In this document: positions 1-7,218 of the stretch, one piece after another
Position numbering within the stretch: the stretch's first letter is position 1
Layout: each line of letters starts with the position of its first letter
From: an uncultured Collinsella sp.
Lineage (GTDB): Bacteria > Actinomycetota > Coriobacteriia > Coriobacteriales > Coriobacteriaceae
NCBI GenBank assembly: GCA_900545995.1
Contig: URBM01000006.1
Location: forward strand, 1 to 32,823
Direction: 5' to 3'
Length of the DNA: 32,823 nucleotides
The notes under the pieces: generated by a model
The model's database searches: none
Seen by the model: only the letters and a program-made list of their open reading frames with translations
What the model was told of the DNA's origin: nothing
Made by a program: the position numbers and the translations under genes

Positions 1-48
1 TCTACACGAGCCTTATCGTCGGCAGCGTCAGATGTGTATAAGAGACAG
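1..48 (+). other. Illumina Nextera adapter remnant (artefact)
   Basis: This is not genomic DNA. Bases 1-7 (TCTACAC) match the tail of the P5 adapter, 8-15 (GAGCCTTA) sit where the 8-base i5 index belongs and match the index I recall as Nextera XT S521, 16-29 are TCGTCGGCAGCGTC, and 30-48 are the 19-base Tn5 mosaic end AGATGTGTATAAGAGACAG. Read leftward in the purF frame the mosaic end adds the false peptide LSLIHI. The first genomic base is 49. Confidence 0.98.
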
Positions 49-465
49 GTTGACGAGGGTGCCGTTGTGCGCGAGCGCGATAATGACGCTATTGATGGTA
101 GAGAGGTGCGGCTGAGAGGCTTCCCAGCTCTTGGCGCCGGCGGTGCCGTAGCGCACATGACCCACGGCCAGCTGACCGGAGAGCGTCGACAAGTCGGCAT
201 TGGAGAACACGCGGTCGAGCAGGCCCAGATCCTTGCGGACCATAACCGTACCGCCGTCACCAACGGCGATTCCCGCCGATTCTTGGCCGCGATGCTGCAG
301 TGCACGCAGGCCAAAGTACGTCAGTCGAGCCACGTCGCGATCGGGCGCCCAGACACCAAAAACGCCGCATTCCTCATGCAGCTGGTCAGAGTCCGGATCA
401 TACGTCGACATGGCGTTCACCTGTCCCGCGGCACGCTCGGCCGCGCGGATGGTTTCTTGAGACAT
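49..465 (-). CDS. purF: Amidophosphoribosyltransferase, N-terminal part (contig-end truncated)
   Basis: PurF catalyses the first committed step of purine synthesis: glutamine and PRPP to phosphoribosylamine, in the cytoplasm. Only the first 139 codons remain, covering much of the N-terminal glutaminase (Ntn hydrolase) domain. The family signature ECGVFGV carries the presumed nucleophile Cys33, which in processed members becomes the N terminus after propeptide removal, so a propeptide of up to 32 residues is implied. LRALQHRGQESAGIA and the AHNGTLVN loop are also typical. The ATG at 465 follows GAGGGG with 5-base spacing; a second ATG at 411 (MSTYDPD) is possible. The C-terminal phosphoribosyltransferase domain is missing because genomic sequence ends at base 49. 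Residues after N139 come from the adapter. Confidence 0.95.
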
Positions 466-761
466 GGCATCCCCTCAGAGCCTCGTATTTTGGCGTTACC
501 CGCCTTATTATACGCACGGCGCGACGCGCTCCCCCGCGCATGAGCAGCGCTTTTTAAAAGCCCACCGAGCTTATTATCCGTTTTGCGACCAAACATTTTA
601 TTGGGTAGTCCACTCTCAGGGGCAACGGCCTCGAAGACTTCCCGTGCGCCGTGTCTCGCCCGCGCTAGGGGCTACATTGTTGCAATTGGGACGTTCGTCC
701 TGTCTTTTAGCTGGTCGTCGGCGTATCCTTGTAGGCTACTACAAGACGAGAAAGGTAGCGT
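466..761. promoter_or_regulatory. Divergent purF / membrane-protein intergenic region
   Basis: This 296-bp gap separates two divergent genes. On the minus strand a perfect -10 hexamer TATAAT lies at 512..507, about 40 bases ahead of the purF ATG, but no good -35 is seen 16-18 bases upstream. On the plus strand the SD GAGAAAGG (748-755) precedes the 762 start. A short hairpin GGACG-TT-CGTCC occurs at 689-700. I see no recognisable purine riboswitch and no reading frame with an SD. Confidence 0.4.
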
Positions 762-1991
762 ATGGATCGAAATCAACTCGACCCCAGTGTCCCCAGCACC
801 ACGGAGGCCAAGAAGATCCCCCTTATCATCAAGGTCTACGCAGTCCTGTGCACCCTATCTGGCGTGGGCACGCTCCCGTCAGTCGCCGTCTTTATGTGGC
901 AGGTCATCACCGCACTCATTAACGGCAACGTCGCCGCTAAGCTCGGTGATAACACCCTGGTCGCGGTTGGCCTTATCGTCGCCGGCATTATGCTCTCGGC
1001 GGCAAGCGCGATCATCTTGATCGTCTTTGGCCTGGACCTCATCAAGGACCAGCGGCGCAATACCGCCCGCCTGTCTTACGTCCTCATCGCATTTACCGAC
1101 GTGGAGCTTTTAGTTGACGTGATGCTCCAGGGCATCGGACCCTTCCTGCTGCGCCCCGCCGTCCAGCTTGTCATCCTCATTGCGCTGTCGGCCACCGTCG
1201 ACCCCACGCTACGCCAGGAGCGCGAACTGCAGCGCCGTCTGCAAGAGATGCTCGACCGCGATGCCGCCGCCGAGGGGATGCTCGGCCGCGACGAAACCGG
1301 CGAGGGCTACATCAAGCTCAACTACTTCAACCTGTTCTGGGTATTCTTCGTCTGCAGCGTGTTAGGTCTCATTCTCGAGGAAGTCTGGCATATGGTCGTC
1401 GTCGATCCCGGCGTCTATCAGGACCGTGCCGGTATGCTATTTGGCCCCTTTAGCCCCATCTACGGATTTGGCGCGGTGCTCATGACCATGGCGCTCAACC
1501 GCTTCTATAAAAAGAATCCTCTGATCATTTTCCTGGTAAGTGCCCTGATCGGCGGCGCTTTCGAGGTGTTTGTAGGCTGGTTTATGCAGACCTCATTTGG
1601 CGTGGTGTCGTGGAGCTATTCACACATTAGGCTATTCGGCATGCCCGATCCCATCGCGGTATTGACCGGGGGACGCACATGCACGCCGTTTGCCTGCATG
1701 TGGGGCCTGGGTGGCCTCATCTGGATCAAGGTCTTGCTGCCGCGCCTGCTTAAGCTCATCAATATGATTCCATGGAAACGCCGCTACTCTGCTACCGTCA
1801 TCCTGACCGCCGTCATGTTGATCGACGGCGTCATGACGTTGCAATCGCTCGACTATTGGTATCAGCGCGTCAACGGAACCGTTCGAAATATTCCCGTCGC
1901 ACAGTTCTATGACAAGCATTTCGATAACGAATATATGGAGAACCGTTTTCAGAGTATGACCATGAGCCCCAAGGACGCCACACGCGTGTAG
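762..1991 (+). CDS. Polytopic membrane protein, PF06541 (ABC_trans_CmpB)-like
   Basis: A 409-residue integral membrane protein. The N-terminal third has about four hydrophobic segments (roughly residues 20-50, 60-90, 105-125, 130-148), followed by a charged cytoplasmic stretch (about 150-185, rich in E, R and D). The C-terminal half resembles the putative ABC-transporter type IV (CmpB-like) family: the NLFWVFFVCSVLGLILEE helix, then RAGMLFGPFSPIYGFGA, then further helices near 250-275, 305-325 and 340-360. The family is named as ABC-linked, but no ATPase gene is adjacent, so transport is not shown here. The start has the SD GAGAAAGG seven bases upstream. A strong hairpin terminator follows the stop. 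Confidence 0.75.
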   Translation: MDRNQLDPSVPSTTEAKKIPLIIKVYAVLCTLSGVGTLPSVAVFMWQVITALINGNVAAKLGDNTLVAVGLIVAGIMLSAASAIILIVFGLDLIKDQRRNTARLSYVLIAFTDVELLVDVMLQGIGPFLLRPAVQLVILIALSATVDPTLRQERELQRRLQEMLDRDAAAEGMLGRDETGEGYIKLNYFNLFWVFFVCSVLGLILEEVWHMVVVDPGVYQDRAGMLFGPFSPIYGFGAVLMTMALNRFYKKNPLIIFLVSALIGGAFEVFVGWFMQTSFGVVSWSYSHIRLFGMPDPIAVLTGGRTCTPFACMWGLGGLIWIKVLLPRLLKLINMIPWKRRYSATVILTAVMLIDGVMTLQSLDYWYQRVNGTVRNIPVAQFYDKHFDNEYMENRFQSMTMSPKDATRV

Positions 1992-2023
1992 CAAACGCCA
2001 GAGCAAAATAGCTCCAACACATC

Positions 2024-2064
2024 AAAGCCCGCTGGCAGATCTACATGAACTGCCGGCGGGCTTT
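2024..2064. terminator. Bidirectional terminator hairpin
   Basis: Arms AAAGCCCGCTGGCAG (2024-2038) and CTGCCGGCGGGCTTT (2050-2064) pair over 15 positions with one T/G wobble and an 11-base loop. The A/T ends of the stem give a short U-run on either strand. It lies between two convergent genes ending at 1991 and 2098 and probably serves both. Confidence 0.8.
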
Positions 2065-2097
2065 CGCTATAGACAGACTCGGATTGCCGACGAGGCC

Positions 2098-2514
2098 TTA
2101 CGCCTCGCGCTCGACCTCGCTCACACACTCATTTTTGATAGTGCCGACGAGCGCCTGCAGCGCGTCGACCACATGCGGGCGAATGTCCCCGCCAATGAGC
2201 ACGAGCATGATGTCATCGCCCACGGTAAGCTCGCCGCTCGCCAGCCACACGCGCACATAGCCGATACCCGGCATCGCGCGCGTTGCCTCGATAGCGGCCT
2301 GTACCTTCTGAGCATCGAAGCCAAACACCATGCCGCCCACCTTGTGGCCTGGCGCCACGCCATCGGTCTCGACTCCGCGCACTTCGGCCTTGGGCGTCGC
2401 GCGCACCACGCCGTTGTGTGTCAGGTACATCCCACAATCAGCCGCCGAAACATCGGCCTTGGCTTCGCGCAGCCAAGCATCAACCGAAGGCATCGATTTG
2501 CCGTTCTCAAGCAT
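2098..2514 (-). CDS. MoaE-like molybdopterin synthase large-subunit homologue
   Basis: About 138 residues. The pattern SVDAWLREAKAD, THNGVVRATPKAEVRG, GIGYVRVWLASGELTVGDDIMLVLIGGDIRPHVVDAL resembles the divergent MoaE-type proteins of anaerobic Firmicutes and Coriobacteriia, where MoaE normally transfers sulfur to precursor Z with MoaD. No moaD or other cofactor gene is in the window, so the role is inferred. The open frame extends to 2547, but AAAGGAG lies directly before the tandem ATG-ATG at 2517/2514; spacing is 2 to the first and 5 to the second, so 2514 is chosen. It is the last gene of the purE-sortase run, 36 bases after the sortase stop, and ends before the terminator at 2024-2064. 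Confidence 0.6.
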   Translation of the reverse strand: MLENGKSMPSVDAWLREAKADVSAADCGMYLTHNGVVRATPKAEVRGVETDGVAPGHKVGGMVFGFDAQKVQAAIEATRAMPGIGYVRVWLASGELTVGDDIMLVLIGGDIRPHVVDALQALVGTIKNECVSEVEREA

Positions 2515-2550
2515 CATTTCTCCTTTCACCGTCATTGAGTAGCCCATAAT

Positions 2551-3549
2551 CTATTCCTCGACCGGCGTGAGCACCATGACGGCACGTGTGTTGCTCAGCG
2601 ATAACGAACGACAGGTCACAAGCGTTACGACCTTGGTTGCCGAAGCGGCACGATCGATGGCATCGCTCGCCACGGCAGAGGCACCGTCGAGCATCTCGGA
2701 CAGGTAGTTCTTGAGCCCGTCGTCGCCCTCAAAATTGGTCGTGCGCGCCTTGGCATACGTGTCCTCGACAACTTTGGTCGCCAGTGGTCGCAGTTTATAC
2801 GTAGCATCCCGTGTGATGTAATACACGAACTCGATGCTATCGAACGTTGCCTGATCAGTGGTGTCCGAAATCACGTTGAACATCGACCCGTCATTCATGT
2901 GGTGGCCGTAGATCGTGGTCTGCTGATCCACCATGCCCGGCGCGGTGTCATTGCTATCCAGGAAAATGGCCCCGGATGCATTGGCCGTACCGTCGAACAG
3001 CGTGTTGAGGTATTTGGAGTTGTTGTTGGTCTGCACCACGGGATAGTTGATGTTGGTTCCCGGCGCGTAAATCCAACCCACAACCTCGGGATTTGTCTGG
3101 GCAAGTGCATCGAAGTCGATAATCGGCACGCCGCTGGCGTCCTTATCGCTTACATATTGCTTCTCGATTTTCTGGTACGAATCGCTTGCCTGTTTATAGC
3201 CAATCTGAGCATTGATAAAGATAGCGGCGGCGGCGACAATCAGGCCGATGCCGATGATGATGAGCAGAATGGGAATAATGGAGCGGCGCTTTTTGCGCGG
3301 CGGCTCGGTGTAATCCGACGGCGCGGCATGCGATGAAGACCGGGGCGGCTTCTTAGCGTTGCTATAAGATGAAGGTCGATATGCGGCTGGCGCGTCCTGT
3401 CGACGATGCGTCGCCGGCGTCACGGGGCGCGGCGCGCGCGGCTGCTGAGGAGAGGATGTCCGACCCTGCTGTGCCGCATGGGCAGCACCCGGCTTCGACG
3501 GATCGGGAATCTGAGAAGCCTTGAATCGTTTTCCCTGATAGTCGGACAT
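2551..3549 (-). CDS. srtB: Class B sortase (membrane transpeptidase)
   Basis: A 332-residue membrane-anchored cysteine transpeptidase that would cut a sorting signal and link a surface protein to the cell wall or a pilus. Residues 1-90 form a long basic, Pro/Ser/Gln-rich cytoplasmic tail ending in RKKRR; 91-112 is one transmembrane helix; the rest is extracellular. Active-site candidates are H216 in IYGHHM, C313 in TLVTC and R322 in SNTRAVM, the usual His-Cys-Arg order. The tail is long for the family. The frame opens at 3645, but AAGGAG five to six bases before ATG 3549 fixes the start and removes overlap with purE. No protein with an obvious LPXTG or NPQTN signal lies in the window. Confidence 0.9.
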   Translation of the reverse strand: MSDYQGKRFKASQIPDPSKPGAAHAAQQGRTSSPQQPRAPRPVTPATHRRQDAPAAYRPSSYSNAKKPPRSSSHAAPSDYTEPPRKKRRSIIPILLIIIGIGLIVAAAAIFINAQIGYKQASDSYQKIEKQYVSDKDASGVPIIDFDALAQTNPEVVGWIYAPGTNINYPVVQTNNNSKYLNTLFDGTANASGAIFLDSNDTAPGMVDQQTTIYGHHMNDGSMFNVISDTTDQATFDSIEFVYYITRDATYKLRPLATKVVEDTYAKARTTNFEGDDGLKNYLSEMLDGASAVASDAIDRAASATKVVTLVTCRSLSLSNTRAVMVLTPVEE

Positions 3550-3584
3550 GGCTCTCCTTATACTGCGGTGAAACGGCGGAACGC

Positions 3585-4049
3585 CTAGGCGTCGGCCATC
3601 TCCTGCTTCATCTTCTCGATAACCTTGCGGTACTCGGGGTCGCAAGCGCCTAGAATCTGCGTGGCGTAGATGGCGGCGTTCTTGGCGCCGTTGATGGCAA
3701 CGCAGGCCACAGGCACACCCGAAGGCATCTGCACCATCGACAGCAGCGAATCCATACCGCCCAGGTCACTCGTCTTCATAGGCACGCCGATAACCGGCAG
3801 CGGCGTGAAGGCAGCCACGACACCACCCAGGTGAGCGGCCTTGCCGGCGGCGGCAATAATCACTTTGATACCGCGATCGGAAGCAGTCGAGGCCCACTCA
3901 TGGACCTTCGCCGGCGTGCGGTGTGCGCTCGCAATGACGAGCTCATAGGGCACGCCGAGCGCCTCGAGCTCGGCGGTGCAACCTTCCATAACGCCCAGAT
4001 CGGACTTGGAGCCCATGATGATCCCGACAACCGGCTTCTGACCTGCCAT
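3585..4049 (-). CDS. purE: N5-carboxyaminoimidazole ribonucleotide mutase
   Basis: A 154-residue cytoplasmic enzyme converting N5-CAIR to CAIR in purine synthesis. Class I PurE motifs are present: GIIMGSKSDL at the N terminus, ASAHRTP near residues 43-49, and AAAGKAAHLGGVVA in the substrate loop. The frame extends to a TTG at 4055, but AGGAGG (4064..4059) is nine bases from ATG 4049 and only three from the TTG, so ATG is preferred. It is the first gene of a leftward run with the sortase and MoaE-like genes. No purK is visible. Confidence 0.97.
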   Translation of the reverse strand: MAGQKPVVGIIMGSKSDLGVMEGCTAELEALGVPYELVIASAHRTPAKVHEWASTASDRGIKVIIAAAGKAAHLGGVVAAFTPLPVIGVPMKTSDLGGMDSLLSMVQMPSGVPVACVAINGAKNAAIYATQILGACDPEYRKVIEKMKQEMADA

Positions 4050-4112
4050 AAACAAAGACCTCCTGTTGAGAGCGGCGACGCGGCGGATCCGCGACCCTTA
4101 ACTACTGAGAGT

Positions 4113-4118
4113 AGTATA
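4113..4118 (-). promoter_or_regulatory. Possible purE -10 element
   Basis: TATACT reads leftward 64 bases before the purE ATG, in the gap after the toxin terminator. No convincing -35 lies at 16-18 bases, so this rests on the -10 alone. Confidence 0.35.
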
Positions 4119-4202
4119 GCCGCTCCCGTCCCTGCGGTCTTTGTGGTGGCGGCTGATGAATTGGAAAGAAAGGTTAACGGAGGCTGAAAGGCAATTGGTC
4201 CA

Positions 4203-4234
4203 GAAAAAACCCTGACGAATCTAATTCGTCAGGG
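4203..4234 (-). terminator. Terminator of the toxin-antitoxin operon
   Basis: Perfect 11-bp stem CCCTGACGAAT / ATTCGTCAGGG (4210-4220 and 4224-4234) with a 3-base loop. On the minus strand it is followed at once by TTTTTT (4209..4204). It lies 36 bases after the toxin stop. Confidence 0.9.
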
Positions 4235-4269
4235 CCCTACCAACGCTCACTCGTCGTTCATCGTTAAAG

Positions 4270-4620
4270 CTAGATATTCTCTTCCGCCCATTTCTCGAAA
4301 TCGAGTGTTCGTCTCTGAGCAGTTCGGTAGACTTCCATGTCTTCGCGAGCGCCTACCACTACGATGGCCATTTTTTCTTTAATTCTGATGAGACGGTACA
4401 CGATTCGAATGCCACTTCCCCTGAGCTTGATTTTCATAAAGCCAGTCAAATCCGTACCCGCCTTGTTTCCAAGAGGCTTGCCAAATCCACCCTCGTTCTG
4501 CGGCAATGGGTTCGTTCTGATTTTTTCTATAGCCTTAAGGACAATCTTTCGTTGGGAGCCGTCCAGACGCTTAATATCCTTGAGAGCATCTGGGTAGAAA
4601 GCGACTTCGTACCCACTCAT
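4270..4620 (-). CDS. RelE/ParE-superfamily toxin
   Basis: A 116-residue basic protein with the RelE-fold pattern: YEVAFYPDALKDIKRLDGSQR at the N terminus, then KIKLRGSGIRIVYRLIRIKEKMAIVVVGARED, the central sheet strands of the RelE/StbE family. Such toxins usually cleave mRNA at the ribosome; some ParE relatives act on gyrase, and the sequence alone does not decide. The C-terminal tail (YRTAQRRTLDFEKWAEEN) is typical of the cluster. Its ATG overlaps the antitoxin stop by four bases (ATGA at 4620..4617), implying translational coupling and a stop by the terminator at 4203-4234. Confidence 0.85.
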   Translation of the reverse strand: MSGYEVAFYPDALKDIKRLDGSQRKIVLKAIEKIRTNPLPQNEGGFGKPLGNKAGTDLTGFMKIKLRGSGIRIVYRLIRIKEKMAIVVVGAREDMEVYRTAQRRTLDFEKWAEENI

Positions 4621-4937
4621 TCAAACTCGACCTCATCCATCTGATCGAGTTCGTCCTGGCTCACACCCAGCTCTTCCATAACATCAGACAGGGAAACAAG
4701 CGCATCGTCACCTGTCGCAGCCACTCTCTTAAGCGCCAACGTTAACAAGGCGAGGTCCTCCTCCGCTTGCTTCGCTTCCCTGTATTCATCGGGTGTCACA
4801 ATCACAAATGCTGGCTTGTTGTGTTTGAGGACCACAACAGGATTGTCGTCCCCAACCTTCGAAAAGGCAGCCGAGCCCTTACCGTGGCTGAAATCGCTAA
4901 TTGGAACAAGGTTGTCGAGCATCTGCAAGGCAGGCAT
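4617..4937 (-). CDS. Phd/YefM-family antitoxin
   Basis: A 106-residue acidic protein. The N-terminal part (residues 1-55, LVPISDFSHGKGSAAFSKV then PVVVLKHNKPAFVIVTPDEYREA) is the Phd/YefM DNA-binding fold; the C-terminal part is strongly acidic (DVMEELGVSQDELDQMDEVEFE) and would wrap the toxin. AGGAGG (4948..4943) gives a strong start. A perfect palindrome immediately upstream fits autorepression by the antitoxin or the toxin-antitoxin complex. The order is antitoxin first, toxin second. Confidence 0.87.
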   Translation of the reverse strand: MPALQMLDNLVPISDFSHGKGSAAFSKVGDDNPVVVLKHNKPAFVIVTPDEYREAKQAEEDLALLTLALKRVAATGDDALVSLSDVMEELGVSQDELDQMDEVEFE

Positions 4938-4949
4938 ACATACCTCCTA

Positions 4950-4977
4950 AAAATGAATTCTTTTTCGAATTCATTTT
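4950..4977. promoter_or_regulatory. Palindromic operator of the toxin-antitoxin operon
   Basis: Perfect 11-bp arms AAAATGAATTC and GAATTCATTTT with a 6-base spacer, starting two bases upstream of the antitoxin AGGAGG. A leftward TAAAAT (4978..4973) overlapping its outer arm could be the -10. The remaining gap to 5150 shows no gene I can support. Confidence 0.65.
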
Positions 4978-5150
4978 ATCATTCTTTTTTGCTATATTGT
5001 GCCGCGCAACAGAAACAACCTTTTAGGATACGAATCCGAGCTTAGAATGACTGTTGGCCCTCGCACCGCCCTTGCCTCTTTTATTACGTCAAGTGGTATA
5101 CAGCGAAGCAAAATGGCAATCTAAAGCACGCGGCATTCGCCTCGCATCGC

Positions 5151-5192
5151 TACAAAAAACAAACTGCTCCCCACCCACTCGGGCAAGGAGCA
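5151..5192 (-). terminator. Terminator of the esterase gene
   Basis: On the minus strand TGCTCC (5192..5187) pairs with GGAGCA (5170..5165). Inside, three G-T wobbles and a CCC/GGG pair extend the stem to 12 with a GAGT loop. A T-rich tract follows (minus strand of 5164-5151, GTTTGTTTTTTG). It lies about 80 bases after the esterase stop. Confidence 0.65.
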
Positions 5193-5270
5193 AGCCTCAT
5201 TTTTATAATCAGACCGAGAACCACAAACGCAGAAACATAGGCGACTTCAGTCCCTTATCGCCGAGAGACG

Positions 5271-6338
5271 TTATTGTGCAGCCATTTCTTTAAGCTTCTC
5301 GGCCATCAACAAACACACGTCTTCCGATTGCGGGTACACGCCAAAATGATCGAAAAAACCATGGTCACACCCGGCATATTCGATGACCTCAACATCGATT
5401 CCTGAAGACCGTAATTTTGTAGCCCATTTTTCATCGGGGATACGAAGCGGATCGTATTCGGATGTCACGATAGTCACCGGGGAGAAATCAGTGCAGTCCT
5501 CAAGCATTAGCGCAGAAATCAACGGGTCATGAGGAGACATTTTTCCGTGTGCGCAAAGTTCGACCATCGGACCGTCCGAATCGCGAAGATGGTCGATGCG
5601 AAAACGCGCAACGTCCTCCTGATCGGCTATCGCAGGAAAATCCTCATATCCCTCGCCCTGTTCGCCCGCAAGGTCGACTTCAGGATAGATTTCGAAGGCA
5701 TGGGCTACAGCTCCAGCACCCCTGAGCTGAACACACGCATTAGTAAGGCTTCCTCCCGCGGAGTCGCCGGCGACCATTATTTTATGAGGATCGATTCCGA
5801 GATCCGCGGCATGCTCGCGCACATAATCAAGAGCAAGAACGCAATCCTCGATCTGCCCCGGAAATGCCGTCTCCGGCGCCAAGCGGTATTCCGGATAAAC
5901 CACCACTGCACCAGACTTTTCGGCGATGAACTCGAGCTGATGTTCAAATTGCAGAACATTCCCCGCCATAAACGCGCCGCCGTGCAGGTAAACAAGCGCC
6001 GGACTTGCCTCCTTATGATTTGGTGGCGTCCAGACGAATAAATCTATATAGCGATCGGCCGCCTCCATGAGGATCTCATCGCGCTGAACCTCACCATCGA
6101 GTAGGCGGTATGTCGGCTTATCCGGGCGATGACGCATTCCAATAAGGCTCGTCCAGCTCGGAGACATGCTAACATTCCGCATCTTCTTGCGGGATACCTC
6201 GAGAATTCGTGGGTCAAGCACATGCTCTCTTTCATCATCAGGAACCGGACGAATTTGAACCTCGAGCCCTCTCTTCTCGGTTATAAACGAGCGACTGGAA
6301 ATGGCACCAATCAACGCCTCGTCGTATTGTCTACCCAT
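5271..6338 (-). CDS. Alpha/beta hydrolase, HSL-type esterase
   Basis: A 355-residue cytoplasmic alpha/beta-hydrolase of the hormone-sensitive-lipase/acetyl-hydrolase branch. It shows the oxyanion-hole motif YLHGGAF (about residue 118), nucleophile Ser in GDSAGG (about 193), an acid in SEYDPLR (about 294) and His in GCDHGFF (about 323). No signal peptide is seen, so a small intracellular ester is the likely substrate. About 100 residues precede the HGG motif. The ATG follows GAGGGG by eight bases. It is divergent from the GntR regulator and near a PTS operon, which suggests, as inference, that it deacylates an imported compound. The exact substrate cannot be read from sequence. Confidence 0.85.
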   Translation of the reverse strand: MGRQYDEALIGAISSRSFITEKRGLEVQIRPVPDDEREHVLDPRILEVSRKKMRNVSMSPSWTSLIGMRHRPDKPTYRLLDGEVQRDEILMEAADRYIDLFVWTPPNHKEASPALVYLHGGAFMAGNVLQFEHQLEFIAEKSGAVVVYPEYRLAPETAFPGQIEDCVLALDYVREHAADLGIDPHKIMVAGDSAGGSLTNACVQLRGAGAVAHAFEIYPEVDLAGEQGEGYEDFPAIADQEDVARFRIDHLRDSDGPMVELCAHGKMSPHDPLISALMLEDCTDFSPVTIVTSEYDPLRIPDEKWATKLRSSGIDVEVIEYAGCDHGFFDHFGVYPQSEDVCLLMAEKLKEMAAQ

Positions 6339-6462
6339 CTTAAATCCCCTCTCGGCAATAACGCCAAATCGATATTTCCATAACTTTTGAGATAACGGCT
6401 TATGATGTCCTCAGTTGTCGTATATCTATGTACTAAAGAAACTGAAAACCAAGGGGTCCACC
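6339..6462. promoter_or_regulatory. Divergent esterase / GntR promoter region
   Basis: A 124-bp AT-rich gap. A plus-strand TATGAT at 6401-6406 is a candidate -10 for the regulator, without a clear -35. TAAC recurs several times (for example 6382-6385 and 6394-6397). No close copy of the 34-bp palindrome at 9374-9407 is present, so shared control is not demonstrated. Confidence 0.4.
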
Positions 6463-7218
6463 ATGCCTGCAGCAAAAGACGAGTTCACTCAGCCAGAACT
6501 TCTCTATCAGACCGTTGAAAACGACATCCTCAAGAAAATAGTTTCTGGCGAACTCCCCGGCGGCAGTCAGATTCCCACCGAAACCGAGCTTTGCAAGCAA
6601 TACAAAGTAAGCAGGATCACCGTAAGACGCGCCGTACAGAATCTCATTGACCAAAGCTTGCTCTACCGCCTGCGAGGCAAGGGAACATTCGTAAACCCAT
6701 CGAAGCTCACCCTGAAACGAGGAACAAGCACCATTTTCAATTTGAGCGCCGACCCCCAATACGGCGATAAAACAACCAAGTCCATCTTGGAAACAGGCTT
6801 AATCAAGGCTGATGCCCACATTGCACGGGAGCTCAAAATTGACAACGGAACCGTAGTGCAACGAGTTGCGCGCTTGGTTTATATCGAAAATGCCCCCTGC
6901 GCCATCGACACCGTTTATGCAACGCAGAGCACTCTACCCGGACTGCTGGAGCTTCTCACAGACAATGCCGGTCTTTTCGACCTGATCGCCAACCATTACA
7001 GCATCGCAACCGGTATTGAGAAGCTCAAAATCACCGCAGGAATAGCGGGGCTCCAAGAAGCAAGCCTTCTCGGTTATATCGTTGGAGCCCCCGTGAGCGT
7101 TGTCGAGCACGTCACATATGCCTGCGATGAGATGCCGCTCCACTATTCAAAAACCGTTTGGCGAGCAGACGCATCGTCCTTCGAGTTCAGCATCTCAAAA
7201 GATGGACGCCTTCTCTAG
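6463..7218 (+). CDS. GntR/HutC-family transcriptional regulator (UTRA domain)
   Basis: A 251-residue cytoplasmic DNA-binding regulator. The N-terminal winged helix (about residues 10-80) contains ILKKIVSGELPGGSQIPTETELCKQYKVSRITVRRAV and the wing RLRGKGTFV, the GntR hallmark. Residues from about 95 to the end match the UTRA effector domain (TKSILETGLIKADAH, VVQRVARLVYIENAPCAIDT), which in relatives binds a phosphorylated sugar or amino-sugar. The frame opens at a TTG at 6415, but AAGGGG six bases before ATG 6463 sets the start. It is divergent from the esterase and converges on the PTS operon with shared stop-codon bases, so local control of both is likely. Confidence 0.9.
   Translation: MPAAKDEFTQPELLYQTVENDILKKIVSGELPGGSQIPTETELCKQYKVSRITVRRAVQNLIDQSLLYRLRGKGTFVNPSKLTLKRGTSTIFNLSADPQYGDKTTKSILETGLIKADAHIARELKIDNGTVVQRVARLVYIENAPCAIDTVYATQSTLPGLLELLTDNAGLFDLIANHYSIATGIEKLKITAGIAGLQEASLLGYIVGAPVSVVEHVTYACDEMPLHYSKTVWRADASSFEFSISKDGRLL

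Noticed and set aside
34..543. A rightward frame at the window start.
   Set aside because: It begins inside the sequencing adapter and lies opposite purF.
5054..5293. A 79-codon rightward frame in the gap after the TA operator.
   Set aside because: No SD, composition unlike a protein, and it overlaps the esterase terminator and 3' end.
6339..6462. A second copy of the 34-bp palindrome between the esterase and the regulator.
   Set aside because: Only short TAAC and GTxTAT-like fragments were found; no convincing match.
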